Of a DNA stretch of 7,440 nucleotides, positions 1 through 7,220 are shown piece after piece. A program made the position numbers and the translations under genes. The stretch comes from Candidatus Altimarinota bacterium (GTDB lineage Bacteria > Patescibacteriota > Gracilibacteria > BD1-5 > UBA2023). A model generated the notes under the pieces. It made no database searches, was not told where the DNA came from, and was given only the letters and a program-made list of their open reading frames with translations. Numbering within the stretch: position 1 is the stretch's first letter; every line of letters begins with the position of its first letter. The stretch covers positions 1 through 7,440 of the forward strand of contig SSGK01000023.1 of the NCBI GenBank assembly GCA_008015855.1, read 5' to 3'.

Positions 1-1323
1 AAAGAATATCCATCATATTCAATGCGTGATATCCTGGAGTGAAAAGTAAATCCCGATGTATTTAAGGATAAGATTGTACTTGTGGGGGAATATGGAACAT
101 TGATTCATGACGAACACCTTTCTCCGATTGATTCAAAAAATTTCATGCCATGAGTTGAATTTCATGCAAATTTTATCGATGGACTCATTCAGAAGAAATT
201 TATATCAACACAAAGTAATTTCGAAAAATACACCTATCTCCTTTTTTGACTCGCGATTCTGGTAGTGACATATTTTTTCATCTCTGTGAAGTTTGGTTTC
301 CCACTCTTTGTGCTCACGATTGTTGCGATATTCATCATTGCTGCCGATCTCTATAGTCATTCATGACTCCTTATTGATTTATTTTCATATCAGCTCGCAT
401 TTGCTCTTATACCATTCCCAACCGTATATTTTTATCGATATTTTATTATTGATAAAGATCGACGCTATCTTGAAAAGGCATTTGCACATTATATCTCTCC
501 AGAACTTGTAAAACAAATTGCACAAAATCCCGAACAAATTAATCTCGGTGGTCAAAGTAAAGAATTAACGGTATTTTTCTCAGATATTGCTGGATTTACA
601 ACGATCTCTGAACTTCTTGGTACACAAAAGCTATTCCCTCTTATGAGTGAATACCTTACGGAAATGACGGATATTTTTACGAAATACCAAGGTACACTCG
701 ATAAGTATATCTGAGATGCTGTTATGGGATTCTTTGGTGCACCAATTTCTGTCGATAATCCTGAATTTAGAGCATGTAAGGTGGCGATAGAACAACAAAA
801 AAGATTAGTATTACTGAATCAAAAATGGCTAGCACAAGGATATCCTCCTGTTAAGATTCGTATCGGAATCTCTACGGGTGAAGTAATGGTTGGAAACATT
901 GGTTCCAATGAACATTTTAACTATACGGTTCTTGGTGATACTGTAAATCTCGCATCGCGACTTGAATGAGTCAATAAAGAATATGCAACTAATATCTGTG
1001 TATCAGAATTCACGTATAATCGCGTAAAAGATCTATTCTATTTTCGAAAACTTGATAAGCTCCGAGTAAAGTGAAAAATCGAAGGAGTGACGATTTATGA
1101 GCTCGTTTGATTTCAGGATGATATTACGATTGATAAGGTGAAATATCAAACCTATGAACAAGCATTGGAGGTTTATTTTGAGGGGAAATATCAAGAAGCT
1201 ATGGAACTATTTCAAACGAATACAAAAGATCAGACTTCTTATATTCTCTCTGATCGATGTAAAAAAGCTCTTGCTTGAGAAGTGTTTATCTTGAATGGTG
1301 TGTATGAAATGAAAACAAAATAA
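1..1323 (+). CDS. CHASE2-domain class III adenylate cyclase, 5'-truncated by the window edge
   Basis: This is a membrane sensor cyclase expected to convert ATP to cAMP in the cytoplasm. The visible 440 residues contain the end of a CHASE2 extracellular sensor (about 1-65, with DKIVLVGEYG and MPGVEFHANFID), about three membrane segments (about 78-155), a linker and a class III catalytic domain (about 180-340). The metal-binding aspartates are D195 (FFSDIAGF) and D239 (DKYIGDAVMGFFG). K235 and T309 (NYTVLGD) fit ATP selectivity, and N316 and R320 (NLASRLEG) are the transition-state residues, so the enzyme looks active. The C-terminal tail (about 375-440) is helical and TPR-like, as in related bacterial cyclases. 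Nine in-frame TGA codons (14, 51, 83, 122, 238, 323, 358, 370, 426) read as Gly, and those at 238 and 323 lie in the catalytic core. The N-terminus is outside the window. The family assignment is firm, but cAMP rather than cGMP specificity is inferred. Confidence 0.93.
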
Positions 1324-1326
1324 TAT

Positions 1327-1350
1327 AAAACCCCGATGCATCGGGGTTTT
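1327..1350. terminator. bidirectional intrinsic terminator, 24-bp perfect palindrome
   Basis: The sequence runs AAAACCCCGATG followed by its exact reverse complement. A CCCCGATG stem core is flanked by four A on the left and four T on the right, so it gives a hairpin plus U-tract in both orientations. It fills most of the 30 nt between the stop of the cyclase (1321-1323) and the stop of the convergent CAP gene (1354-1356). It therefore plausibly terminates both transcripts. Confidence 0.87.
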
Positions 1351-1353
1351 ATA

Positions 1354-2073
1354 TTATTCAAAATCAGTTATGTAGTGTACTGTGAGGTAGTATCGCTTTG
1401 CATTTGGATCGATAGTTATACCGAGTCACATATATGTAAACTCTTTTTTGATAATACTTTTATAGTGAGCATCATATGCTTTTCCTTTTTCACTCATGAA
1501 GAAGAGAAAGGTGTTTTTGATTGATTTTATGAGTTCATCCGTACAGTCTGATTTCGAGCAGCTATAGTAACCATAGCCAATGTTTTCGGTATGTGTTACT
1601 CGATTGATATTTTTTGCTTTGATTCCGTGATCTTCGAACCAGCTGTTTATTTTCCAATAATCATAGTAGCTATCATTGGGGTTCCGTCGATGAGTTATGA
1701 AGCCTTGTTTCTTCGAGAGTTCTGACCACTCAAGAGCGGTTATATCCAGCTTTGGATGATATGAGTAGTTACTTAATCCGAGATCGGAACGAACTTCGTT
1801 ATACCAGGTAAGCCAGGTTGATCTCACCCGATTCATATCAACTCATGGGATAGAATATTGAAGCACTTTTTCAGGAGAGGTATCAACCGCTCATCGAACA
1901 TCCGATGTTGTCACTTTGAGAGCAGGTTTTTTGTAGAAAAAATATTTGAGTTTTCTTTTCTGAGCCTGCTCTAGGATATATGCTTTTCGAGCTTCTGATA
2001 ACTCAGCAAATGCTGGCTCCATAAGGAGTCAGAAAGTGATAAATAGAATAATGAGAAGATTGAGTTTTTTCAT
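1354..2073 (-). CDS. exported CAP/SCP-domain protein
   Basis: This is a 239-residue protein with a typical Sec signal peptide: MKK, a hydrophobic core LLIILFITFGLL, and a likely cut after AFA (residue 23). It should be secreted or periplasmic. A basic linker (about 30-50) is followed by a CAP (CRISP/SCP-like) domain from about residue 80 to the end. Visible CAP features are RSTWLTWYNEVR, H128 in THRR, E163 in THTENIGYG, E195, H203 in HYKS and the closing strands TYMGLGITID and YYLTVHY, so the usual His-Glu-Glu-His set is present. C172 and C177 could form a disulfide. Four TGA codons read as Gly, one of them inside the MGLG strand. An alternative ATG 9 nt upstream overlaps the preceding stop as TAATG and would add MSC. 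I chose 2073 because it gives the cleaner signal peptide. The biochemical role is unknown, since CAP proteins vary widely in function. Confidence 0.85.
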
Positions 2074-2081
2074 GCAGCTCA

Positions 2082-2201
2082 TTAATGATAAATGTCTGGA
2101 TGAATATACTTTATGGAAGAGTCTCTTGAATCCTGAAGAGCATCTTCGATATTTATAATCATGAGTACTCAAGTAATGACCGCAATGCCAAAGTTTTTCA
2201 T
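2082..2201 (-). CDS. small 39-residue peptide upstream of the CAP gene
   Basis: The reading frame is ATG to TAA with one TGA read as Gly: MKNFGIAVITGVLMIINIED, then a hydrophilic tail ending in HPDIYH. The first 18 residues are hydrophobic after a lysine, so it could be a membrane-anchored or exported micropeptide. It is the first gene behind the promoter at 2222-2250. Its stop TAA overlaps a possible start of the CAP gene (TAATG) and lies 8 nt from the preferred CAP start, which suggests co-transcription and perhaps coupled translation. I recognise no family. It could instead be an untranslated leader or a chance frame, but it has a promoter at the right distance and a tight junction. Confidence 0.5.
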
Positions 2202-2212
2202 AGAAAGAAATT

Positions 2213-2245
2213 ATATAGCATATTATACCATAAAATATGCTATAT
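2213..2245. repeat. 11-bp inverted repeat over the CAP-operon promoter
   Basis: The arms are ATATAGCATAT (2213-2223) and ATATGCTATAT (2235-2245), perfectly complementary and separated by 11 nt. The repeat covers the whole -35/-10 spacer, most of the -10 box and the likely start site. Arm centres are 22 bp apart, about two helical turns, which fits a dimeric regulator binding site. As RNA it would be only a weak AT-rich hairpin and has no T-tract, so it is not a good terminator for gatB. Confidence 0.6.
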
Positions 2246-2250
2246 GTAAA
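2222..2250 (-). promoter_or_regulatory. sigma70-type promoter for the small-peptide/CAP operon
   Basis: On the - strand, TTTACA (2250-2245) is followed after exactly 17 bp by a perfect TATAAT (2227-2222). The predicted start near 2215 leaves only about 14 nt of leader before the ATG at 2201. The promoter begins 1 nt after the gatB stop codon, so the downstream pair can be transcribed separately from gatB. Confidence 0.72.
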
Positions 2251-2251
2251 C

Positions 2252-3694
2252 CTAACCGATTATATTTTTAATAAGCTCTGTAAAGATTTTTGGATTACCT
2301 TGTCCATTTGAGGCTTTCATACACTGTCAGACAAAGAATCCGAAAAGATTTACCTTTCCTGATTTATATTCGTTTACTTGATTTGGATTTTCTGCTATTA
2401 CTTTTTCAACAATTTTTTGAAGCGCTTCTGTATCATTTTTCTGACGAAGTCCAAGAGTATCAACGAGAGAATTCGCATCACCTCATTCAAAAACAAGCTT
2501 TTCAATAACAATCTTTGAATTCGTACTTGAGAGTTCATCGTTGTTTACCATTTGAATTACTTTTGCAAATTCTCCAGCATCCGCCTTACAATCGGCAATT
2601 CCCATTGGTTCAGGAGAAGCTTCGAATATAGAGAAAAGAATGGTAGTAATATATGAACATGATTTCTTTGGATCATTCGTTCGTTCGACGAGCTTCTCGT
2701 AAAAATCACTAATGACACGATCGCTTGAGAGAATACGTGCATCATCTGCTCAAAGGTTGTACGTGTTAATATATTTTGAACGTCGATCAATCGGAAGTTC
2801 TTTGATAGCTCGTTCCTCAATGTATGCTTTCGAAATAATTACTGGAGGAAGATCTGGTTCTGGGAAATATCGATAATCCATCGCATCTTCTTTTGAACGA
2901 AGAGGAGTAGAATATCCTTTTTCATCATTCCATCATCGAGTTTCTTGATCGGGTGCTTGACCTGCTTCATAGAGCTCTATTTGACGTTCAAATTCATTGT
3001 CGATAGCCCGTCCAATCGATGAAAATGAATTGATATTTTTCAATTCTACGCGTGTTCGAAAATTGGTTTCTCACTTCAAACGTACCGAGATATTTACATC
3101 ACAACGAAGCTGTCATTTTTCCATATCAGCATCAGAAGCTCCACACCAACGCATGAGTTTTTGAAGTTCTTCTAAATATCCAATAACATCCTCTTTAGAT
3201 CGAAAGTCAGGTTCGGTTACGATTTCCATGAGCGGAGAACCAGCACGATTGTAGTCACAGAGTGTCTTTCCAGATACGTGAATAAGTTTCCCAGCATCAT
3301 TTTCAATATGCATATGATGAATGCGAAACTTCTTTTCTTCCCCATGGATAAGGGTACGAACTTCCCCACCAATCGTAATCGGATGGTACATCTGTGTTAC
3401 CTGATATCCCATAGGAAGATCCGGATAGAAATAGCTTTTTCTATCAAAAATACTTTTTTCTTGCACCTCTGAGCGAAGTGCGTTTGATGCTCGAACTGCC
3501 AAGTCTACTACTCATTCAGAAAGAACGGGGAGCATTCATGGAAATCCCATACATATCGGGCAGACATTTTGATTTGGTTCTGATGCGAGTTCAAGCGCAT
3601 TGGCACATGAACAAAACATTTTTGTGTTTGACTTTACGCGAACATGGGTTTCAAGACCCATGACAATTTCATATTTATCGTAAATAGTAGACAT
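2252..3694 (-). CDS. gatB: aspartyl/glutamyl-tRNA(Asn/Gln) amidotransferase subunit B
   Basis: This is the GatB subunit of the GatCAB complex, which in the cytoplasm converts Glu-tRNA(Gln), and often Asp-tRNA(Asn), to the amidated form using ammonia from GatA. The 480-residue length is normal for the family. It begins YEIVMGLETHV (8-18) and carries a zinc-type cysteine set, C28 and C30 (FCSC) and C45 and C48 (CPIC), followed by MGFPGMLPVL. Further family motifs are CDYNRAGSPLMEIVTEPD, LRCDVNIS, RVELKNINSF, ETRGW and DYRYFPEPDLPP. The GatB/YqeY C-terminal tail ends FGFFVGQCMKASNGQGNPK. Eight TGA codons read as Gly, including those in FPGM, ETRGW and FFVGQ. The ATG at 3694 gives the standard N-terminus, and no Shine-Dalgarno precedes it. 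gatA and gatC are not in the window. Confidence 0.96.
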
Positions 3695-3786
3695 AGTCTG
3701 TTAAAAAGAGAAAGAACGCATCTATTGTATAAAAAACCGAAAAAAAACAAGAATTTTCACATATTCTTCGTATTTTTTCACACAAG

Positions 3787-3817
3787 AAAATATATTATGC
3801 AATAATCAATATATTTT
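3787..3817. repeat. 10-bp AT-only inverted repeat in the divergent region
   Basis: The arms are AAAATATATT (3787-3796) and AATATATTTT (3808-3817), separated by 11 nt. It lies just upstream of the TATAAT on the + strand and about 60 bp upstream of the candidate gatB -10. The arm length and 11-nt spacing resemble the repeat at 2213-2245, although the arm sequences differ. AT-only palindromes arise easily in such DNA, so a regulatory role is tentative. Confidence 0.35.
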
Positions 3818-3820
3818 TCA

Positions 3821-3847
3821 TTGTAAATATAATCATTTCTGTATGAT
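3821..3847 (+). promoter_or_regulatory. candidate promoter(s) for the symporter leader
   Basis: A perfect TATAAT lies at 3828-3833 but has no recognisable -35 box 16-18 bp upstream. A second option is TTGTAA (3821-3826) with TATGAT (3842-3847), which has a short 15-bp spacer. Either would start a transcript that runs through the structured block at 3877-3964 before the symporter ATG at 4038. Confidence 0.35.
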
Positions 3848-3876
3848 GCCGATATCTTCTATTTCACAGTCCCATG

Positions 3877-3964
3877 AAGCCACCTGATTGATGGACATAC
3901 GCGTGTTGTATAGATACCTGCATCAGAATGCCGTCTTTTTATCGTCTAAAAGGGTGGCTTTTTT
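3877..3964 (+). ncRNA. candidate structured leader RNA or sRNA ending in a terminator
   Basis: AAGCCACC (3877-3884) is perfectly complementary to GGTGGCTT (3953-3960), which runs directly into a six-T tract (3959-3964). These enclose 68 nt, where CTGAT/ATCAG, CATAC/GTATAG and CTTTT/AAAAG pairings are possible. The 3' arm can also join a local hairpin with GCC at 3930-3932, so competing folds are conceivable. The block is less AT-rich than its flanks and lies between candidate promoters and the symporter start 73 nt downstream. That arrangement fits a cis-acting attenuator or riboswitch-like leader, or a free-standing RNA of about 120 nt. It does not match any riboswitch consensus I can recall. 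Confidence 0.4.
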
Positions 3965-3972
3965 ATTATGAA

Positions 3973-3996
3973 TCCGTTCGAATTCTCCGTTAGAAT
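3973..3996 (+). repeat. tandem 11-nt direct repeat before the symporter gene
   Basis: TCCGTTCGAAT (3973-3983) is followed by TCCGTTAGAAT (3986-3996), a 10/11 match with a 13-nt period. It sits about 40 nt upstream of the symporter start and just downstream of the terminator-like T-tract. It may be a regulator site or chance. Confidence 0.35.
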
Positions 3997-4037
3997 AAAG
4001 CATCCATTCTTTTTTATTTCCTCCTTTTTCTCCTCTT

Positions 4038-5519
4038 ATGACACTCTCTTTTTGGATAATTCTCTATCTTCTTATATCGATAGGAATTGGACTTTACGCC
4101 TCACGTCGTGTAAAAAATGAAACGGATTATATCCTTGCGGGCCGATGACTTCCTATCTATATTACGATTGCTACTACTTTTGCAACATGGTTTGGATCGG
4201 AGACAGTTCTCGGGACATCCTCTACTTTTATTAATGAATGACTCTCATGAATCCTTGCTGATCCATTCTGAGCCGGTCTTTGTCTCATATTGGTATGACT
4301 CTTCTTTGCTCGGCCACTCTATCGAATGGGGGTAAAAACGCTCGGTGACTTTTATAAAATCAAATACGGACGCACGGTAGAAGTATTTGCGAGTATTATG
4401 ATTATTGTATCATATATTGGTTGGGTATCTGCACAGATCGTAGCACTGGGGCTTATATTTGATATTCTTACCGAATGATCACAATTTGCAGCTATTACGC
4501 AGGCAGAATGGTCATTTATCGGTGGAGGAATTGTACTATTTTATACTATATTCTGAGGTATGTGGTCGGTTGCTATGACTGATTTCTTCCAGATGATTAT
4601 TATCGTTGTATGACTCTTTATCGCGATGATATACGTGGGTGATAAAGCAGGTGGTGTGACGAATGTTATTTCACTCGCTTCGAGCGAAGGTCGGTTCAAT
4701 ATATTTCCAGAATGAGTAAGTATTCCAGCGATTATAGCAGCACTTGCTGCTATGTTAACACTCGGTTTCTGATCCATTCCTCAACAAGATGTATTCCAGA
4801 GAACTCTTTCGGCAAATAGTGAAAAAAATGCGGGTCGTGGTGCAGTAATAGGAGGAAGTCTCTATATTATCGTTGCATTTGTTCCTATTCTTCTTGGATA
4901 TGCTGCATTTATTGTTGCTCCAGATCTCGTATCAAAATACATTGAAACCGATAGCCAACATATCCTTCCAGAGCTTATTCTTACACAGACTCCTCTTTTT
5001 GTTCAAGTAATGTTCTTTGGAGCACTGTTATCAGCTATTATGTCAACGGCGAGCGGAACACTTCTTGCTCCTTCTGCCCTCTTTGCTGAAAATATTCTCA
5101 AACCATTCCTTCCAGGAATTTCTGACAAGAAACTTCTTTTTGTTACTCGTTCCAGTGTTTTTGGATTCTTCTTTATTATCATGAGTTTTGTATGGTATAA
5201 GTATCAAAATTCTGAAGCAAACATCTTTTCAATGGTGGAAAATGCCTACAAAATCACACTCGCTTGAGCTCTTGTTCCTCTCGTTGCGGGTATTTATTGT
5301 AAGCGTGTTCATACCGTGAATGCAATCATTTCTATGCTTGTCTGAGTGGGTACATGGATTTCACTTGAATACTTTATAGAGATTGAAGAAATCTATTATA
5401 TGCCTCCTCATTTCTTTGCATTCCTTGTATCCATCCCAGCATTCTTTCTTGGTGGAGTGCTTTATCGTTGGTCACACAATAATAACAAGAGTCCTGATAA
5501 TTCAGATGATGTGTTGTAA
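4038..5519 (+). CDS. sodium:solute symporter (SSS/SSF family)
   Basis: This 493-residue inner-membrane transporter is expected to couple Na+ entry to uptake of an organic solute. The hydrophobicity is continuous and fits the usual 13 helices of the family. Characteristic segments are SRRVKNETDYILAGRGLP (about 24-41), TTFATWFGSETVLGTSST, KTLGDFYKIKYGR, the IPQQDVFQR loop and GALLSAIMSTASGTLLAPS. In the last, S336-T337 match the Ser/Thr pair that forms the Na2 sodium site in PutP-type carriers. The tail is short and hydrophilic (HNNNKSPDNSDDVL). Twelve TGA codons read as Gly, mostly within helices. The ATG at 4038 gives the normal N-terminal helix, and it is preceded by pyrimidine-rich TTTCTCCTCTT, not a Shine-Dalgarno. 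The substrate (amino acid, sugar, carboxylate or other) cannot be read from the sequence. It is likely the first gene of a three-gene + strand cluster. Confidence 0.92.
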
Positions 5520-5570
5520 TTTGTCTTTTCTCTTTTTTTCTGATAGGATACGTACATATATTTACACGGC

Positions 5571-6494
5571 ATGCAGCACATTTTTTCTCTTCTTTGAGTG
5601 ATATTTGCTTCTCTTTCGGATGCATTTGATACACTGGTCTATAAACGAGTTGCAGAGATAGCAATTCGACAAAAGATTAATAAGATTTTTCTCGTATTTA
5701 TCGATTACACGACAATTACTGTCGTGTTTTCGGTTCTTGGTTTTTTTGCATTCGGTCGAGTTATATGGTGAGAGATTGGTGATATCTTCTCATCGCTTAC
5801 CTATCTCTCTCTTCTTTTAGGAGTTGCGATAGCTCGAATCTGTACGGTTGTCTTTTTTGCGACAGCATACGGAAATGAAAAAATAAGTATTCTTGCACCG
5901 TATGCGCAGGTTTCTTCGATTCTCGGTATTATCTTTGGATTTATCTTATTTCCGGGTACAACCAGTTGGATTACACTCATATTTGCACTCATTGCATCCG
6001 CTATTCTCCTTGGATCCAATATCAATCGTGGATCACTTCAATTCAATAAATATTGTCTTGTTCTCGTCATCTCTGAAGTAGCGCAGGCTTTGGGAATTAT
6101 TTTTTCTGCAAAACTTGCATTTGGTTTTTCTCCGATCGCCATCACTGTCTGACATTGTGCTGTGTGAGCATGAGTACTTCTTGGGACGTATTTTGTTGCA
6201 AAAAATCCGCGTGGTATCCATCTTCCAAAATGAGGAAAAAAAATGGGATTTCTAGGAAGAATCACTCTTTCGAATACCTTTTGGCTTTCGAATGTTCTTA
6301 TTTCTCTCTATTTATTTCGTAATTTTGGAGTAACTCTTACGATACTTCTCTCGATGTCAACAATTCTTGTTTCGTTTGTATCATCGTACTTTGTTTATGG
6401 GGATGTTCCAACACGAAAAAATATTATCGTTGCAATATTAATTAGTCTTTGTATTGCTCTCGGTACGTATTTCTCCCCTGCCCTTGTTCAATAA
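5571..6494 (+). CDS. EamA/DMT-like multi-pass permease
   Basis: This is a 307-residue, very hydrophobic protein with about ten predicted membrane segments in two similar halves, as in EamA-type drug/metabolite transporters. Supporting features are the N-terminal LGVIFASLSDAFDTLVYKR, the mid-protein YGNEKISILAPYAQVSSILGIIFGFILF, a second-half counterpart LTILLSMSTILVSFVSSYFVYGD, and a final helix IIVAILISLCIALGTYFSP. Six TGA codons read as Gly, several close together around residues 195-225. An in-frame TAG at 5544-5546 and no other ATG force the start at 5571. It follows the symporter by 51 nt and precedes the next gene by 11 nt, so co-transcription is likely. The substrate is unknown. Fold assignment comes from topology more than from diagnostic residues. 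Confidence 0.72.
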
Positions 6495-6505
6495 CCTTTC
6501 GTATT

Positions 6506-7036
6506 ATGGGAATCGAATCATTCAATGATAAAGAACAAAAAGAAAAAAAGGAACGTTCAGAACATACTGAAAAAGAGCGTGTCTTTCGATTTCTCCGTTT
6601 TCAGAAATGGAAGGAAATTTTACGAAGCCACTTTGTAAGCAAGAAACAACTTGAGTTCCTGAAATCTGCTATTGAGAGGTGATATTTATGAGTGCACTCA
6701 TTGAAATCAATTCTCCATAATCAAGAGCTCTGAAGCGAAGAAATAGAACTTATTTTTTCACGTATTGACGAGATAGAAGCGGTTCCGCAAGTTGATACAT
6801 TTCTCCCAAAGACCTTTCGTATCACAAAAGACGAATACATGGAGGCTCTTTCTGATCCAGATAAGAGAGAGCAACTCGTTGCAAAACTCACCGATGCTCT
6901 TGCATATATGACGGATACGGTAGCTCCAACTTCTTTCACTCCATCAAGCATGTTTTTTTCATTATTTGCCCGATTGGATAAAAATCTTATCCTTCTCCAG
7001 GAAAATACCCTTGATATACGACGTTCCCTTCATTAA
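6506..7036 (+). CDS. unrecognised charged, helical cytoplasmic protein
   Basis: I do not recognise this 176-residue protein. Residues 1-35 are highly charged (NDKEQKEKKERSEHTEKER) and look disordered or coiled. A mixed helical segment follows (FVSKKQLEFLKSAIERGYLGVHSLKSIL), then an acidic region (EEIELIFSRIDEIE), a PKTFRITKDEYMEALSDPDK stretch and an amphipathic C-terminal helix (FFSLFARLDKNLILLQENTLDIRRS). There is no signal peptide or membrane segment. Three TGA codons read as Gly (ERGYLGV and ELGS). The ATG at 6506 was chosen as the first start after the permease stop, 11 nt away. The tight spacing suggests an operon with the permease, and the terminator at 7084 follows. A cytoplasmic partner or regulator of the transporters is possible but unproven. 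Confidence 0.78.
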
Positions 7037-7052
7037 AAGTACGCATAAAAAC

Positions 7053-7079
7053 TTGATTTTATCCTGTTTTCCTTATAAT
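7053..7079 (+). promoter_or_regulatory. candidate promoter immediately before the terminator hairpin
   Basis: TTGATT (7053-7058) is followed by a perfect TATAAT (7074-7079), with a somewhat short 15-bp spacer. A start near 7086 would place the hairpin of 7084-7124 at the very 5' end of the transcript. This would either make an attenuated rpsB leader or be a fortuitous match. Confidence 0.4.
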
Positions 7080-7083
7080 GTCC

Positions 7084-7124
7084 CCGACCTTTTCTCGGAA
7101 TAAGAGAAATTGGTCGGATTTTTT
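7084..7124 (+). terminator. intrinsic terminator after the transporter cluster
   Basis: CCGACC (7084-7089) pairs with GGTCGG (7112-7117), and the stem continues inward with TTTCTC/GAGAAA around a small loop. An A and six T (7119-7124) follow. It lies 47 nt after the stop of the 176-residue protein and 97 nt before rpsB, so it most simply ends the symporter-permease transcript. It could also attenuate an rpsB transcript begun at 7053-7079. Confidence 0.8.
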
Positions 7125-7185
7125 GTTTCAGATATGGGTTACTTCCTGCTTGCATTTTGCGAGAAAACGTAGCTTATGAACGAAA

Positions 7186-7199
7186 AATCCATAAGGATT
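7186..7199 (+). other. small hairpin in the rpsB leader
   Basis: AATCC and GGATT close a four-base ATAA loop and are followed by a T-rich run up to the rpsB ATG. The only purine-rich AAGGA before rpsB sits in this hairpin, about 22 nt from the ATG. That is too far for a normal Shine-Dalgarno. The element may be a leader structure for rpsB, but the stem is only 5 bp. Confidence 0.3.
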
Positions 7200-7220
7200 A
7201 TTTTTTTATTATCATTTTTT

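Larger units (their letters stand above)
3695..4037. other. divergent intergenic region between gatB and the symporter
   Basis: I see no protein gene in this 343-bp stretch. Its gatB-proximal part (about 3700-3850) is extremely AT-rich and holds the divergent promoters. For gatB, a TACAAT-like -10 on the - strand (3729-3724) lacks a good -35; the nearest is TTGTTT at 3750-3745 with a short 15-bp spacer. On the + strand there are TATAAT (3828-3833) and TATGAT (3842-3847). A less AT-rich block (3866-3964) can form a long-range stem ending in a T-tract. The last 75 nt before the symporter are pyrimidine-rich and contain a short direct repeat. Confidence 0.7.

Noticed and set aside
724..969. A separate small cyclase-fragment gene
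   Set aside because: It is only the stretch of the cyclase between two recoded TGA codons. The same frame continues on both sides with conserved cyclase sequence.
1..1323. A cyclase pseudogene full of nonsense mutations
   Set aside because: All interruptions are TGA at glycine positions and catalytic residues are intact. The same pattern is present in gatB and the transporters, so this is recoding, not decay.
2213..2245. Terminator for gatB
   Set aside because: The hairpin would be nearly all A-U, with no T-tract after it on the - strand, and it overlaps a good promoter. An operator fits better.
2557..2820. An 87-residue protein on the - strand
   Set aside because: It is a shifted frame inside gatB. 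The gatB frame through this region carries the family sequence.
3877..3960. tRNA, 4.5S SRP RNA or a known riboswitch
   Set aside because: No cloverleaf, no SRP loop motif and no consensus core of riboswitch classes that I can recall was visible, so it is left as an unnamed candidate.
5374..5664. A 96-residue cysteine-containing protein on the - strand
   Set aside because: It is antisense to the end of the symporter and start of the permease, has no promoter or family features, and both + strand genes are well supported.
6033..6265. Two overlapping short - strand frames
   Set aside because: They lie antisense within the permease gene and look like composition shadows.
1..7036. TGA as tryptophan (Mycoplasma-type code) or selenocysteine
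   Set aside because: Conserved tryptophans use TGG, TGA falls at conserved glycines, and TGA is far too frequent for selenocysteine.
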